This document shows, piece after piece, positions 7,911-16,225 of a DNA stretch of 64,000 nt (the first letter of the stretch is position 1; every line of letters starts with the position of its first letter). The stretch spans positions 62,001-126,000 of the forward strand of contig JACOUQ010000008.1 of the NCBI GenBank assembly GCA_016177775.1, read 5' to 3'. The notes under the pieces were generated by a model. The model did not search any database, was not told where the DNA came from, and saw nothing but the letters and a program-made list of their open reading frames with translations. This DNA is from Geobacter sp. (GTDB lineage: Bacteria > Desulfobacterota > Desulfuromonadia > Geobacterales > Geobacteraceae). Made by a program: the position numbers and the translations under genes.

Positions 7911-8695
7911 ACAATTTCAATCTTCTCCTGGATGAAGTCCCGCAGCGATTTGAGCGCCCGCGCCACTTCAGGAGTTTGGGGGAGCAGAGATTCGAAGCTC
8001 TCCAGATAACCCCGCTCCCTGAACAGGCGCAGGGAAACCGGAAAATTCAAATCATAAACCCACGAGAGTTGTAGGAGCTTGAAATCGTCCAGGGTCCGCA
8101 CCAAGGAGAGATTAACCATTTCCCGTTGTGCCAGGGCTTCCACCACCTCCGGGGAGCATTCGGGCATGTCGGCGAACCCCAGCCCCACCGCAGAGGCACG
8201 CTCATCGTGAGGAAGCGCATAGTATTCGATGAAGACCCGCCAGATGTCCAGCTTGTCCGCGTCGCGGATGAGGCGCAGAAAGAGAAGGTCTCTCTCCGTC
8301 AGGCCGTCGGGGATATGATAGACGTTGTGCAGGGCAACAGCTCGGATGACGGTGGTCAGCTCGTCGGGAGAAAACTCGCGGAGAACACCATGCTCCGCAA
8401 GAATCCGGGCGCCGATGGCGGCATGGTTCTCCGACGCGGAATCCTTGAACGTCCGGTACTTGAGATACTGCTCGAAACGTCCCACGTCATGGAAAAGGGC
8501 CACGGTGGCGGCCAGGAGCCGGTCATTCTCCGTCAGGCCGAGACTCTCGGCGAGGATGTCCATATTGTCACGGACGCGGTGGGTATGCTCCTCTTTCAGG
8601 AGGATGTTTTTCTGGTCATCGGTGACATCCGTATAAAACGAGGCGCAGTGGCTCTGAAACCACCGGACGAGCTGTTCATGGCATTCCCGGTTCAA
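7901..8695 (-). CDS. HD-domain metal-dependent phosphohydrolase
   Basis: The protein has 264 residues. The HD superfamily metal ligands are visible in order: the His of HTHRVRDNM (about 37-45), ALFHDVGRFEQ with the His-Asp doublet, ENHAAIGARIL, and DADKLD. The gene has no ATG between the in-frame upstream TAG and the first HD motif. The only usable start is TTG at 8695, with GAAAGG upstream at a long spacing of about 12. It follows the PilZ response regulator by 24 bases. The nucleotide or second-messenger substrate cannot be told from sequence; it is not a GYP-type cyclic-di-GMP phosphodiesterase. Confidence 0.8.
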   Translation of the reverse strand: MNRECHEQLVRWFQSHCASFYTDVTDDQKNILLKEEHTHRVRDNMDILAESLGLTENDRLLAATVALFHDVGRFEQYLKYRTFKDSASENHAAIGARILAEHGVLREFSPDELTTVIRAVALHNVYHIPDGLTERDLLFLRLIRDADKLDIWRVFIEYYALPHDERASAVGLGFADMPECSPEVVEALAQREMVNLSLVRTLDDFKLLQLSWVYDLNFPVSLRLFRERGYLESFESLLPQTPEVARALKSLRDFIQEKIEIVNP

Positions 8696-8719
8696 CTTGT
8701 CGCGATACCTTTCAGGATT

Positions 8720-9472
8720 CTAGAACATCCCCTGTGCGATGTATGCATTCTCAATGCGCTTGAACGATTCGGTCTTGTCCTGCTCCATGAATCCACGGAT
8801 AAGCGCTGCCGAGTCGCGCGACATATCCAGGAACTCCACCCCGAACCCTTCCGGCAGGGTGGGCTTTAACCGCGACATTCCCCGGTTTATCCAGGCAACG
8901 CGCCCCACTGCCTCGATCGGGGCATGTTCATTTTCCGGCAGGGAAAAAGTGAGGGAAAGCCGGTCTTCCATCTCAACTTCCCCATTGAAAGTGACAAAAA
9001 TCCCGTTGGTGCTCAGGTCCGCGCTTGTCCCGTAACCAGCATCATTCCCCATCTTGAAAACAACCTGGGTTACACACGGAATCCGCAGGTCGATCTCGCC
9101 GATGTTGGGGAGGAACCTGAGGCCGCAATCCAGAAGCATTCTCCGGTTGATCGGCTTACTCAGAATCGCGTCGCAGCCAGCAGTCCGGCAGCGCGCGAGA
9201 TCACCCTCGTTGCTGGCAATGGTCAGCATGACTATCGGTATGGAGAAAAGATCAGGGTCGGATTTCAAGGCCGCGCAGCAGGCCGCGCCATCCATCACCG
9301 GCATGTGGAGGTCCATGAAGATCAGGTCCGGACGGACGACATTCACCAGGTCGAGAACTTCCCGACCGTTCATGGCGGTGTATATCCTGACCGCGGACTG
9401 TTTGAAGAATTCCTTTGCCAGCTCCAGGGACACCCTGTTATCGTCGACGAGCAGCAACCTAGGCCTTGCCAT
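8720..9472 (-). CDS. Response regulator with PilZ output domain
   Basis: The protein has 250 residues. A receiver domain (1-120) carries the acidic pair VDDN, the phospho-acceptor Asp54 in IFMDLHMPVMDG, and the lysine of LSKPI. A PilZ domain (about 130-240) carries TSADLSTNGIFV, matching the DxSxxG half of the cyclic-di-GMP motif. The RxxxR half reads RIPCV, so its second arginine is missing and ligand binding is uncertain. I place the start at the ATG at 9472, with GAGGGGG eight bases before it. The in-frame upstream codon at 9487 is TTG and lies on the wrong side of that ribosome site. Confidence 0.88.
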   Translation of the reverse strand: MARPRLLLVDDNRVSLELAKEFFKQSAVRIYTAMNGREVLDLVNVVRPDLIFMDLHMPVMDGAACCAALKSDPDLFSIPIVMLTIASNEGDLARCRTAGCDAILSKPINRRMLLDCGLRFLPNIGEIDLRIPCVTQVVFKMGNDAGYGTSADLSTNGIFVTFNGEVEMEDRLSLTFSLPENEHAPIEAVGRVAWINRGMSRLKPTLPEGFGVEFLDMSRDSAALIRGFMEQDKTESFKRIENAYIAQGMF

Positions 9473-9522
9473 TGAATACCCCCTCAATATATATCATTAA
9501 ATCAAATCGACCCGTTCAACTG

Positions 9523-9547
9523 AAAAGGGGGCGTTTCCGCCCCCTTT
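9523..9547 (-). terminator. Terminator downstream of the class II aldolase gene
   Basis: A 10-bp G/C-rich stem (aaagggggcg with cgccccctttt-side complement) encloses a tttc loop. On the minus strand it ends in a short T-run. It lies a few bases after the aldolase stop. Confidence 0.75.
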
Positions 9548-9553
9548 ATGCTG

Positions 9554-10840
9554 CTAGTCCTCGAAATTCCCCTCCGGTCCCTTGTCGCTGACGATCAGCT
9601 TCGCCCGGTCGATGATCTTCGCGTCCGTCCAGTGGGATGGGTCCTCTATCTGGCTCCCCTTCGGCCCAACGTCGTGGGAATTGGCCTTCAAAATCGCCTC
9701 CAGCGCAAGGGGCGCGGTATCCCTGGCGTTGAAAACCTCGGTCATCATCCTGTAGGCAAACTCCTCCACGGACCTGGCCATCCGCTCGCGCACCTCCCTG
9801 GGCTGGGCCAGGAGCTTGTTCTCGAAGGGGAGGTTCAGGTTCTTGTAGTCCCCCTTCTTCCACCCCTTGGAGTCGGCAAAGGCGACCACCTCGGCCCACA
9901 GTTCCTCGGTCATCCCTTCACCCTTGCGCTTGATGAAATTGCCGTCGGCATCGAGTTGGGCATTTCCGTAGTCGTTCACCTCAAGGCCCCAGGAGATCAT
10001 CTGCAGGGCGGTGGCCACGTTGGCCTTGGTGGTGGCGGTCTGGTCGGCGATCAGGCGGAGCCGCTCCGAACTGTTGCCGGACGTGCCGTGCTGGGCGCCG
10101 TTGATCTTGTAATGGGCCAGGGCTTGATGAATCTCGGCGGTGAGGCCGACCTGTATGCCGGCGTCGCTCGCCTCGATGCCATGGGTGGTACCGTTGTTCA
10201 GGGCGATCCAGTCGGGGAATATCTCGTGGGCATTCAGACCCTGGATAAGGAACTTCGCCTCATCCACTGTGGAGAGCCCTGCCTTCCCCTTGATCTCCCC
10301 CACTTCGGTCTCGTAGCCGGCCCATGTGGGAATAAAGGGTTTCAGTGCGAGATTTGCCAGGAGGTTCTGGTCGTCGGGGAGATGGGAGGCGTCGATGGCA
10401 ATGGAGGTAATCCCTGCCTCGAACATGGTGGGGATCTCCACCTTGGCCGCGGCCAGGTCCTTGTCGTTCTTGATGCCGTAATGGTCGGCATGAATGGCGA
10501 CCGGCACGGTGATGCCGAGCTCGTTGCAGAGAGAGTCGACGATGCGCGCCATGTTCCAGTAGTTAACGGCGCAATATGCCTTCTGCCCCCCTTCGGACTT
10601 GGCGATCTCGATGATGACCGGCGCATTGGCCCGCTGGGCCGCCATAAGCACGCCGCGGATGATGAAATAGCTGCGGCCGTTGGCAGCCAGAGTGATTGCC
10701 TTCCCCTTGGCGAGCATAGCCCGGTCCACCACCTTGCCGCTGACGATGAGCGCCTTGGAGTTGGGGAAAAGCGCTTTGATGTTGGGTGGACGACCCACCT
10801 GAAGGGCCTTCTCGAAGTCCGCCGAGTAGCTCGCTGCCAT
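9554..10840 (-). CDS. Class II fructose-1,6-bisphosphate aldolase
   Basis: The protein (428 residues) is a long-form class II (zinc) aldolase of glycolysis and gluconeogenesis. The zinc motif VAIHADHYG carries the metal histidine. The second metal region includes EVGEIKGKAGLST and NGTTHGIE, and the phosphate-binding region contains NGAQHGTSGNSSERL. The length and motif order match the family found in delta- and epsilonproteobacteria rather than the 350-residue E. coli FbaA. The upstream gap is A+T-rich and probably holds its promoter. Confidence 0.88.
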   Translation of the reverse strand: MAASYSADFEKALQVGRPPNIKALFPNSKALIVSGKVVDRAMLAKGKAITLAANGRSYFIIRGVLMAAQRANAPVIIEIAKSEGGQKAYCAVNYWNMARIVDSLCNELGITVPVAIHADHYGIKNDKDLAAAKVEIPTMFEAGITSIAIDASHLPDDQNLLANLALKPFIPTWAGYETEVGEIKGKAGLSTVDEAKFLIQGLNAHEIFPDWIALNNGTTHGIEASDAGIQVGLTAEIHQALAHYKINGAQHGTSGNSSERLRLIADQTATTKANVATALQMISWGLEVNDYGNAQLDADGNFIKRKGEGMTEELWAEVVAFADSKGWKKGDYKNLNLPFENKLLAQPREVRERMARSVEEFAYRMMTEVFNARDTAPLALEAILKANSHDVGPKGSQIEDPSHWTDAKIIDRAKLIVSDKGPEGNFED

Positions 10841-10968
10841 GGCATTCCTCCCTATTTAAGTAAAAATGAAATATATTTAATTCAATAAAAAATTGGCAGC
10901 TTTTTATACCACGTTAAATGCCGCAATTCAAGGGAGAAGTGGGTGCTGAGAGTGGAAGGGATGATGGT

Positions 10969-11012
10969 GGGCCGCCGCTCCCGCCGGGGTTTGCGGAGCG
11001 GGGCGGCGGCCC
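10969..11012. repeat. GC-rich imperfect hairpin behind the riboswitch-linked rhodanese gene
   Basis: gggccgccgctcc pairs with ggagcggggcggcggccc, with a small bulge and a 14-base loop. No T-run follows in either direction, so it is at best a weak or Rho-assisted 3' end for the rhodanese mRNA. Confidence 0.5.
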
Positions 11013-11035
11013 GGGATGGGAAGATCAGTCTTGCG

Positions 11036-11629
11036 TTACTGGCACTTCTGCACAGCGTAACCGGCGCCGTATATGGTCTGGGAAGCAGCAGGCGACCAGA
11101 CCTTCGTCCCTGTCGTCCCTCTCCACCCCATCATGCCGAAGCGGAGGGTCCAGGCATTGTAGCCCAGGGTCCCCAGGATGGCATTGGCGATGCTTGCGGT
11201 ATGGCCGGTGTTGCAGACGATGAGGATCGGCTGGTCCGTCGGCAGTTTGGCCAGGCTTTCCGGTTTAGCCAGATCGGGGAGGTTGATGTTGACCGCGCCC
11301 GGTACGGTGTCCTTGCAGAACTCGGCCGGGGTCCGCACGTCCAGAACAAAGAAGTCGTTCAGTTCATCGGCGAGAAGAGGATCGTCCTTGCCGTCCATCA
11401 GGGCGGAGGCAAAAATCGTCCGGTGCCCGCCGGGTGCCGTGCTCAGGAACTGATCGGCGTACTTCGCCAGAAGGGCGAAGTGACCGGCCGGAATGAGAGC
11501 GCTCGGCCCCTTCGGCGCAGCCTCGCTCACCCACTCGCCCAGACCGTCTTCCTCGCAGAACGCCGGGACCGCCGATGCAATCATGCACCCTGCCACAACC
11601 AATGTCAGAATCCTTTTCATGACTTTCAT
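11036..11629 (-). CDS. Exported rhodanese-domain protein under riboswitch control
   Basis: The protein has 197 residues. A signal peptide is clear at the start (MKVMKRILTLVVAGCMIAS, predicted cleavage after PAFC or near it). A single rhodanese domain (about 85-185) includes FFVLDVRTPAEFCKDTVPGA and the active-site loop VCNTGH, with the catalytic Cys present. It would transfer or bind sulfane sulfur in the periplasm. The start at 11629 has AAGGAGG at eight bases; the longer in-frame start at 11734 would run through the riboswitch terminator. The roughly 200-base leader contains a GEMM-like aptamer and a terminator. The physiological sulfur acceptor is unknown. Confidence 0.85.
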   Translation of the reverse strand: MKVMKRILTLVVAGCMIASAVPAFCEEDGLGEWVSEAAPKGPSALIPAGHFALLAKYADQFLSTAPGGHRTIFASALMDGKDDPLLADELNDFFVLDVRTPAEFCKDTVPGAVNINLPDLAKPESLAKLPTDQPILIVCNTGHTASIANAILGTLGYNAWTLRFGMMGWRGTTGTKVWSPAASQTIYGAGYAVQKCQ

Positions 11630-11688
11630 ACCGACTTCCTCCTTGTGCTGTTGAAGTCGCCCTTGGAAGGGCGTTGGAAAGCAAGAAC

Positions 11689-11721
11689 AAAAAAGCCTGC
11701 CGCATCGAACGAAGGGCAGGC
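11689..11721 (-). terminator. Riboswitch expression-platform terminator
   Basis: On the minus strand gcctgcc pairs with ggcaggc around a 13-base loop and is followed immediately by six T. It lies between the GEMM-like aptamer and the rhodanese start, where a transcription-control terminator is expected. Confidence 0.85.
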
Positions 11722-11727
11722 CAGACC

Positions 11728-11830
11728 GTATCATCGGTCTACCGCCACTTCGACAAGCCCCTCTATCCGCGTGGGACAGGTAGCTTTGTGCCCCCAGGTC
11801 GCCCTGGGTTTACCATTTCGGTGGCCGAAC
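11728..11830 (-). promoter_or_regulatory. GEMM-I-like cyclic dinucleotide riboswitch aptamer
   Basis: Read on the minus strand, the leader shows the GEMM-I order. GGTAAACC (complement of 11807-11814) comes first. It is followed by a 6-bp stem CCCAGG/CCTGGG capped by a GNRA tetraloop GCGA, then GGCACAAAGC (complement of 11783-11792; consensus GACGCAAAGC), and CTACCTGTCCC. A third stem follows, and then GCGGTAGACCGAT, which can close the first helix with AUGGU. The class senses cyclic di-GMP, or 3',3'-cGAMP in Geobacter variants; which one applies here I cannot tell. The A in CACAAAGC departs from the usual G. A terminator follows 10 bases later. Confidence 0.75.
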
Positions 11831-11917
11831 ATATTCTCTTTTATGAACCGTTTAATATAATAATTTATTTATTTATTCAACTATTATTTTATATGGAGCA
11901 TGTTATTTTTTACCAAT

Positions 11918-11954
11918 CCTGCATAGAGGCGCATGCAATGCGTCTCTATGCAGG
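11918..11954. repeat. Palindrome of the agacgcatt / aatgcgtct family
   Basis: cctgcatagaggcgcatg pairs with its near-complement ending ctctatgcagg, with one G-T pair. The core gcatgcaatgcgtctct is shared with the element at 59811-59872. It lies 30 bases beyond the second rhodanese gene's stop, in an A+T-rich gap. Confidence 0.8.
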
Positions 11955-11983
11955 TAACGTTCTATGGCAATTCGTAACAATCA

Positions 11984-12778
11984 CTATTTGACGGCGCCAG
12001 CCTCTTTTGCGCTCAGCACGCCATCCTTCAGGAACCAGTAATCCTTGTAACCGTACTTCTCCAGATAGTACTGGAGCCATTCCACCTGCTTGCCAACGGC
12101 GTCCAGGATCAGCAGGTCGTTCTTCTTGAACTCACCCGACTCCAGGAGTTTCAGCAGGCGGTCTGAAGGGATATTGCGCAACTTGGGAACCTGAGGAACC
12201 TCTTTCCGCTGGAAAGGCTCCCTGATATCAATTACCACTGCGTCAGCCCCATCGGCCTTTTTCTTGAACTCCGCGAAGCTCACCTTCTTCGCCATCAGCG
12301 CTTCCTTGGAGATCAGCCTGTTTTTCGGCGCCGGGCTCACACCCATGAGCGTCGTCTTTTCTGGATGGACCTTCACCCAATCATGGATCCCCGCGTCATA
12401 GGCAAACACATTCTTGAACCCGAGATCCATGGCCTGCTCCGCCGCCTCGTAAGCCTTGGCGCAGGTATGACCGTTACAATAGAAAACGATCGACTTTGCG
12501 CCATCCTTGGACCTGATCTTCTCCAGCTCCTTACCGAAGGTGGCAAGGGCAACCGGGATGTGCATCGCCCTGTTGATCCGGATTACGGTGAACTCCAGAT
12601 CCGAGCGGACATCGACGATAATGACCGAATTGTACTCCTTGCCCAGGGTCTCGGTCGTCATGTACTTAACCTTCGGGAACTTGGCCCGCAGCGGATACCC
12701 TTCCTCGGCAACGGCTGCAACCGCCAGCGACAGGCAAACCAGCATCGGCAACAACAAACGTAACATCAGCTTCTTCAC
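11984..12778 (-). CDS. Exported double-rhodanese protein
   Basis: The protein has 264 residues. A signal peptide is visible (KKLMLRLLLPMLVCLSLAV, cut near AVAA). The first rhodanese domain (about 35-135) keeps the active-site Cys in VFYCNGHTC. The second (about 165-255) reads LLILDAVGKQ at the matching loop and lacks the Cys, so it is probably structural or regulatory. The start is GTG at 12778, with AGGAAAGGAG six bases upstream; there is no in-frame ATG with a ribosome site. It follows the chemoreceptor gene by 46 bases in the same direction, so the two may be cotranscribed. Confidence 0.82.
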   Translation of the reverse strand: MKKLMLRLLLPMLVCLSLAVAAVAEEGYPLRAKFPKVKYMTTETLGKEYNSVIIVDVRSDLEFTVIRINRAMHIPVALATFGKELEKIRSKDGAKSIVFYCNGHTCAKAYEAAEQAMDLGFKNVFAYDAGIHDWVKVHPEKTTLMGVSPAPKNRLISKEALMAKKVSFAEFKKKADGADAVVIDIREPFQRKEVPQVPKLRNIPSDRLLKLLESGEFKKNDLLILDAVGKQVEWLQYYLEKYGYKDYWFLKDGVLSAKEAGAVK

Positions 12779-12824
12779 TATATTCTCCTTTCCTGCATGT
12801 GATTTATTTATTCGACAAAGTGAT

Positions 12825-14906
12825 CTAGCCCATCTCGCCGGCTGCCGCAAGCATCCCGCCTCCCAGCAACACCGGCCTGGCCTCCGAAGCAGCCATCCCG
12901 GCGGATTTACCGTCAGTGGCCCGGAACATCTCCATCTCTCTGCGGAGCGATTCCACCTCATCGCGCAGCGATGTTATGAAGCCCGCGGTCTCGTTGATTT
13001 CCCCGACAGTCTCGTCCGCCATTTTCCTGATTGTGGAGAGCGATCCGATGATCCTGTCGTTCAGCTCGAGCTGCGCCACGGAAGATGCCGCGATCTCGCC
13101 GGTTTTCTGGTTGGCCAGCTCAATATTGCCGGAGATCAGGCGGGTGCTTCCGGCCTGCTCTTCCGTGGCCCGCCGCGTCATCTCCATTGCCTCCCTGACA
13201 GGGTTTATATTCCTGAAGAGGTACTCGGTCCCCCTCCCCTGCTCCTGCATCGCCCGGTTTACTTCGTAAATCCGCTTTTTGATCTGCTCGGTTGCGCTTA
13301 CCACCAGCTCCAACCCCTTCGTCTGCCCCGAAGATGCGTATTCGATCTTTTTCGCCATTTCCGAGGCCTGCCGCGAGGCATGGAGAATATCGGTCAGGAC
13401 CGTGGAGGTCTTGTCCACTACGGCGTTGGCATCCTTCACCATGGCGACGGTTTCGCCGATGCTTGACACTACCTCTCCGATTTCCCCGCTTATGTCCGAA
13501 ACAATGGTCTCGATCTCCCTGGTGGAGAGAGCGGTCTGCTCCGAAAGCTCCTTCATCTCGTCCGCGACCACCGCGAACCCCTTTCCCGCCTCCCCCGACT
13601 GGGCGGCAATGATCTGGGCGTTGAGGCTCAGAAGGCGGGTCTTTTCCGTGACCCCTTCAATCACCGCGAGGATGTTCGTGATATCACGCGACCTGACGCT
13701 CAGCTTGTCGATGACCCCGGAAAGCTCGTTCATGAATGTCCGGATGCCGGCCATCCGCTCGGTGGCATCGGATACCGCACTCATCCCCTGTTCCGAAACG
13801 AGTGTCGCGGCGTCCTCGCTCACCTTTGCCGATTCCCTGACGATGGTTTCCACCTCCCTGACGGAGCGATAGACATCCTCCACAGAGGTCGAGGCATGCT
13901 CGACCGCTGTCGAAACCTCGTCCGACATCCCGGCGACCTCTTTGGCAGACTGCGTAAGCTGCTGCATCGCGGAATAGGAGTTCTGCAGGTTCTTGCTGAG
14001 GCTCTCCGCGCTCCCGGCGATCTCTTCGGATGTGGCGCTCATCTCCAGCAGAGCGGAGACATTGTCGCTGGAAAGGGACTGCAGCTTTTCGGTCGCGTCG
14101 CTGATCCGCGTCTGCGAATCACCCGCCTCCGTTACCGAACTGATGACCTCGCCGGTAAGTTGCCGTTCGCTGTCGACCTTCGCCTGGACGCGGCCGAAGG
14201 TCTCATCGAGCTGCCGCGCGACACGCGTGACGTTTTCCGAAATCGAATCTATCCTTGAAATGTTTGCTGTGAGCTTTTCCGCCAGGAAACCGACGCCGTT
14301 GGCAATTATGCCGATCTCGTCATTGCGCAGCACCGGAAGCTTCACCGACAGGTCGCCGGCCGTGATCCGCTCGATGGCCCGGTTGATCTCCATGACCGGC
14401 CGTTTGACGGAACTGTTGAAAAGCCGCACCAGAACCAATGCCACTACAACGAGAAGGACGCCCTGGTAGAGCGGGATCAGCAGCAGGCTTCGTTTCATGC
14501 TTTCGTCGATGGTGGTGGTGGTGTATTGGATCTTGACCGTTCCGATGGTTTCACCGGAAAGAACGATTGGGGCGGTCGACTCGAAGATTTTCCGTTTCCC
14601 CCGGTCCGCCTTTTGCTCGCGTATCACCTGTCCCTCTTTGTCCAGAAACGCGACCGACACCATGTCCTTGTCTTTGATCAGTTCCTGCTGGTAGGCATCG
14701 ATGAGGGGAAAATTGTAGTTCATGATCGGTTCGCCCGCAATCCCGGACGATTCGCGGACAGTGCGCTGCATCCGCTCGTGCAGGGCGGTGACGAGGCTCG
14801 AACGGTTGTATTGCAGAAACAGAAAGACACCGACTCCCTGGCCGATGACCAGGATGAGCAAAAGGATTGAGATGAATCTTGTGGTGATCGAATTGGAGCG
14901 CTTCAT
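12825..14906 (-). CDS. Methyl-accepting chemotaxis protein
   Basis: The protein has 693 residues. An N-terminal membrane helix (about 11-32) is followed by a short periplasmic sensor (33-140; VSVAFLDKEGQVIREQ suggests a single Cache/PAS-like fold). A second membrane helix (141-163) precedes HAMP (about 165-220, VMEINRAIERITAGDLSVKL). A long coiled-coil signalling domain carries the tip motif KTRLLSLNAQIIAAQSGEAG, then KGFAVVADEMKELSEQT. It would relay an unknown signal to CheA/CheW. The tip is of the LSLNAQIIAAQSGE type rather than ALNAAIEAARAGE. The C-terminal tail is disordered and has no CheR pentapeptide that I can see. Confidence 0.92.
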   Translation of the reverse strand: MKRSNSITTRFISILLLILVIGQGVGVFLFLQYNRSSLVTALHERMQRTVRESSGIAGEPIMNYNFPLIDAYQQELIKDKDMVSVAFLDKEGQVIREQKADRGKRKIFESTAPIVLSGETIGTVKIQYTTTTIDESMKRSLLLIPLYQGVLLVVVALVLVRLFNSSVKRPVMEINRAIERITAGDLSVKLPVLRNDEIGIIANGVGFLAEKLTANISRIDSISENVTRVARQLDETFGRVQAKVDSERQLTGEVISSVTEAGDSQTRISDATEKLQSLSSDNVSALLEMSATSEEIAGSAESLSKNLQNSYSAMQQLTQSAKEVAGMSDEVSTAVEHASTSVEDVYRSVREVETIVRESAKVSEDAATLVSEQGMSAVSDATERMAGIRTFMNELSGVIDKLSVRSRDITNILAVIEGVTEKTRLLSLNAQIIAAQSGEAGKGFAVVADEMKELSEQTALSTREIETIVSDISGEIGEVVSSIGETVAMVKDANAVVDKTSTVLTDILHASRQASEMAKKIEYASSGQTKGLELVVSATEQIKKRIYEVNRAMQEQGRGTEYLFRNINPVREAMEMTRRATEEQAGSTRLISGNIELANQKTGEIAASSVAQLELNDRIIGSLSTIRKMADETVGEINETAGFITSLRDEVESLRREMEMFRATDGKSAGMAASEARPVLLGGGMLAAAGEMG

Positions 14907-15125
14907 GTCTTATGGCCTTGTAGAGGTTGTTGACTCACTTCTAAACCGTTCATAAAGAAACTGTCAACATTTATTGTATTACAATATATTAACTAGCATA
15001 TTAGTCATGTTCTAATGTTGGCATTCACGATAGCCCCGGTAAGCTATTATCCGGCATGAAAACGGGATGCCGTTCTTGCATTTACCGGACTCCCTCATCT
15101 ATAATGAACCCCGGAGGAACCAAAA

Positions 15126-16160
15126 GTGCCTGAAACCGTACAATTTTCGCCTGACCTGCTCGACACTCATCTTGTAGTGGATGTCCGCACCCCCCTGGAG
15201 TATGAGGAGGACCACCTGCCAGGAGCGATCAACGTCCCGCTCCTGACCAATGAGGAGCGGGTGGAGATCGGCATAATCCACAAAGAGGTCGGCCCGAAGG
15301 CGGCCCGCATCCGCGGAATGGAGCTGACCGCAGCCCGTTTTCCCATGATGGTTGATGAAATAGGGAAAGCCGCCAAGGGGCGCCCCATTCTGGTCTACTG
15401 CTGGCGCGGCGGGCTTCGGAGCAAGACTGTCACCACAATCCTCGATTTGACCGGCTTTCCCGCCTCACAGCTGCAAGGTGGGTACAAAGCCTTTCGCAAC
15501 CATGTTACCGCCAGCTTTGAACCTCTCCACCCTCCTGCTCCGCTCGTGGTTCTTCACGGCATGACCGGCTTAGGCAAGACCCGCCTCCTGATTGACCTGC
15601 AAAGAAGCGGCAAGGCCACGGTCATCGACCTGGAAGGGCTTGCCTGTCACCGCGGCTCGGCCTTCGGAGAGCTGGGGTTGCAACAGGACCTCTCCCAGAA
15701 ACGCTTTGACACCCTCCTCTGGGACGCCTTCCGCAAGGCGCCGGCAGGTCGCCCTATCCTGGTGGAAGGTGAAAGCAGGCGAATAGGCAGGATATCGCTT
15801 CCGGGAAACATGTACGAAGTGATGCAGGAGAGCACGAAGGTCTGGTGCGAGGCTTCCATCGATACGCGGGTCAAGCGCCTGATTGAGGAGTATGGCATGC
15901 CGGAGTACAGGGAGGGGATGGAAACGGCGCTGTTGCGGATAAAAAAGAGGCTGGGCGGGGCGATGTACGAGGAGATTCTGGGCCACTTGGAGCGGTGGGA
16001 GATGGAGCCGTTCATGGAAAAGCTCATCGTCCATTACTACGACAAGCTCTACTACAAGCACCGGGAATGGCGGGAGGAGTTAACACTGTCGCTGGAGGAT
16101 TACGGGGCAGCGGAGAAAGAGCTTCTGGGGTTCCTCGGCAATAAGTTCGGCTTATCGTAG
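15126..16160 (+). CDS. mnmH: tRNA 2-selenouridine synthase
   Basis: The protein (344 residues) replaces sulfur with selenium at the wobble 2-thiouridine of tRNAs, using selenophosphate. An N-terminal rhodanese domain (VVDVRTPLEYEEDHLPGAIN) carries the catalytic Cys in VYCWRGGLRSKT. A C-terminal P-loop domain begins VLHGMTGLGKTRLL. The start is GTG with GGAGGAA about six bases upstream. The stop codon TAG is the opening of an inverted repeat shared with the convergent acpH. Its presence implies that the organism makes selenophosphate. Confidence 0.95.
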   Translation: MPETVQFSPDLLDTHLVVDVRTPLEYEEDHLPGAINVPLLTNEERVEIGIIHKEVGPKAARIRGMELTAARFPMMVDEIGKAAKGRPILVYCWRGGLRSKTVTTILDLTGFPASQLQGGYKAFRNHVTASFEPLHPPAPLVVLHGMTGLGKTRLLIDLQRSGKATVIDLEGLACHRGSAFGELGLQQDLSQKRFDTLLWDAFRKAPAGRPILVEGESRRIGRISLPGNMYEVMQESTKVWCEASIDTRVKRLIEEYGMPEYREGMETALLRIKKRLGGAMYEEILGHLERWEMEPFMEKLIVHYYDKLYYKHREWREELTLSLEDYGAAEKELLGFLGNKFGLS

Positions 16161-16225
16161 GGTGGGTTAGCGAAGCGTAACCCACCGGAAATGGTGCGTT
16201 ACGGCTTACGCCTAACGCACCCTAC
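16157..16225. repeat. Inverted repeat holding the stop codons of both mnmH and acpH
   Basis: The outer arms are gtagggtg and caccctac. The inner hairpins are gggttagcg/cgtaaccc and ggtgcgttacgg/gcctaacgcacc. The mnmH TAG (16158-16160) lies in the left arm, and the acpH TAG (complement of 16212-16214) lies in the right arm. The last residues of AcpH (GRVR) are encoded by the repeat. Confidence 0.88.

Noticed and set aside
9548-10888. 446-residue ORF opposite the aldolase
   Set aside because: Antisense shadow of a certain gene; no family motif.
14907-15125. Sigma-54 or sigma-28 promoter upstream of the chemoreceptor or mnmH
   Set aside because: Partial matches only (for example ttggcat near 15019), with wrong spacing.
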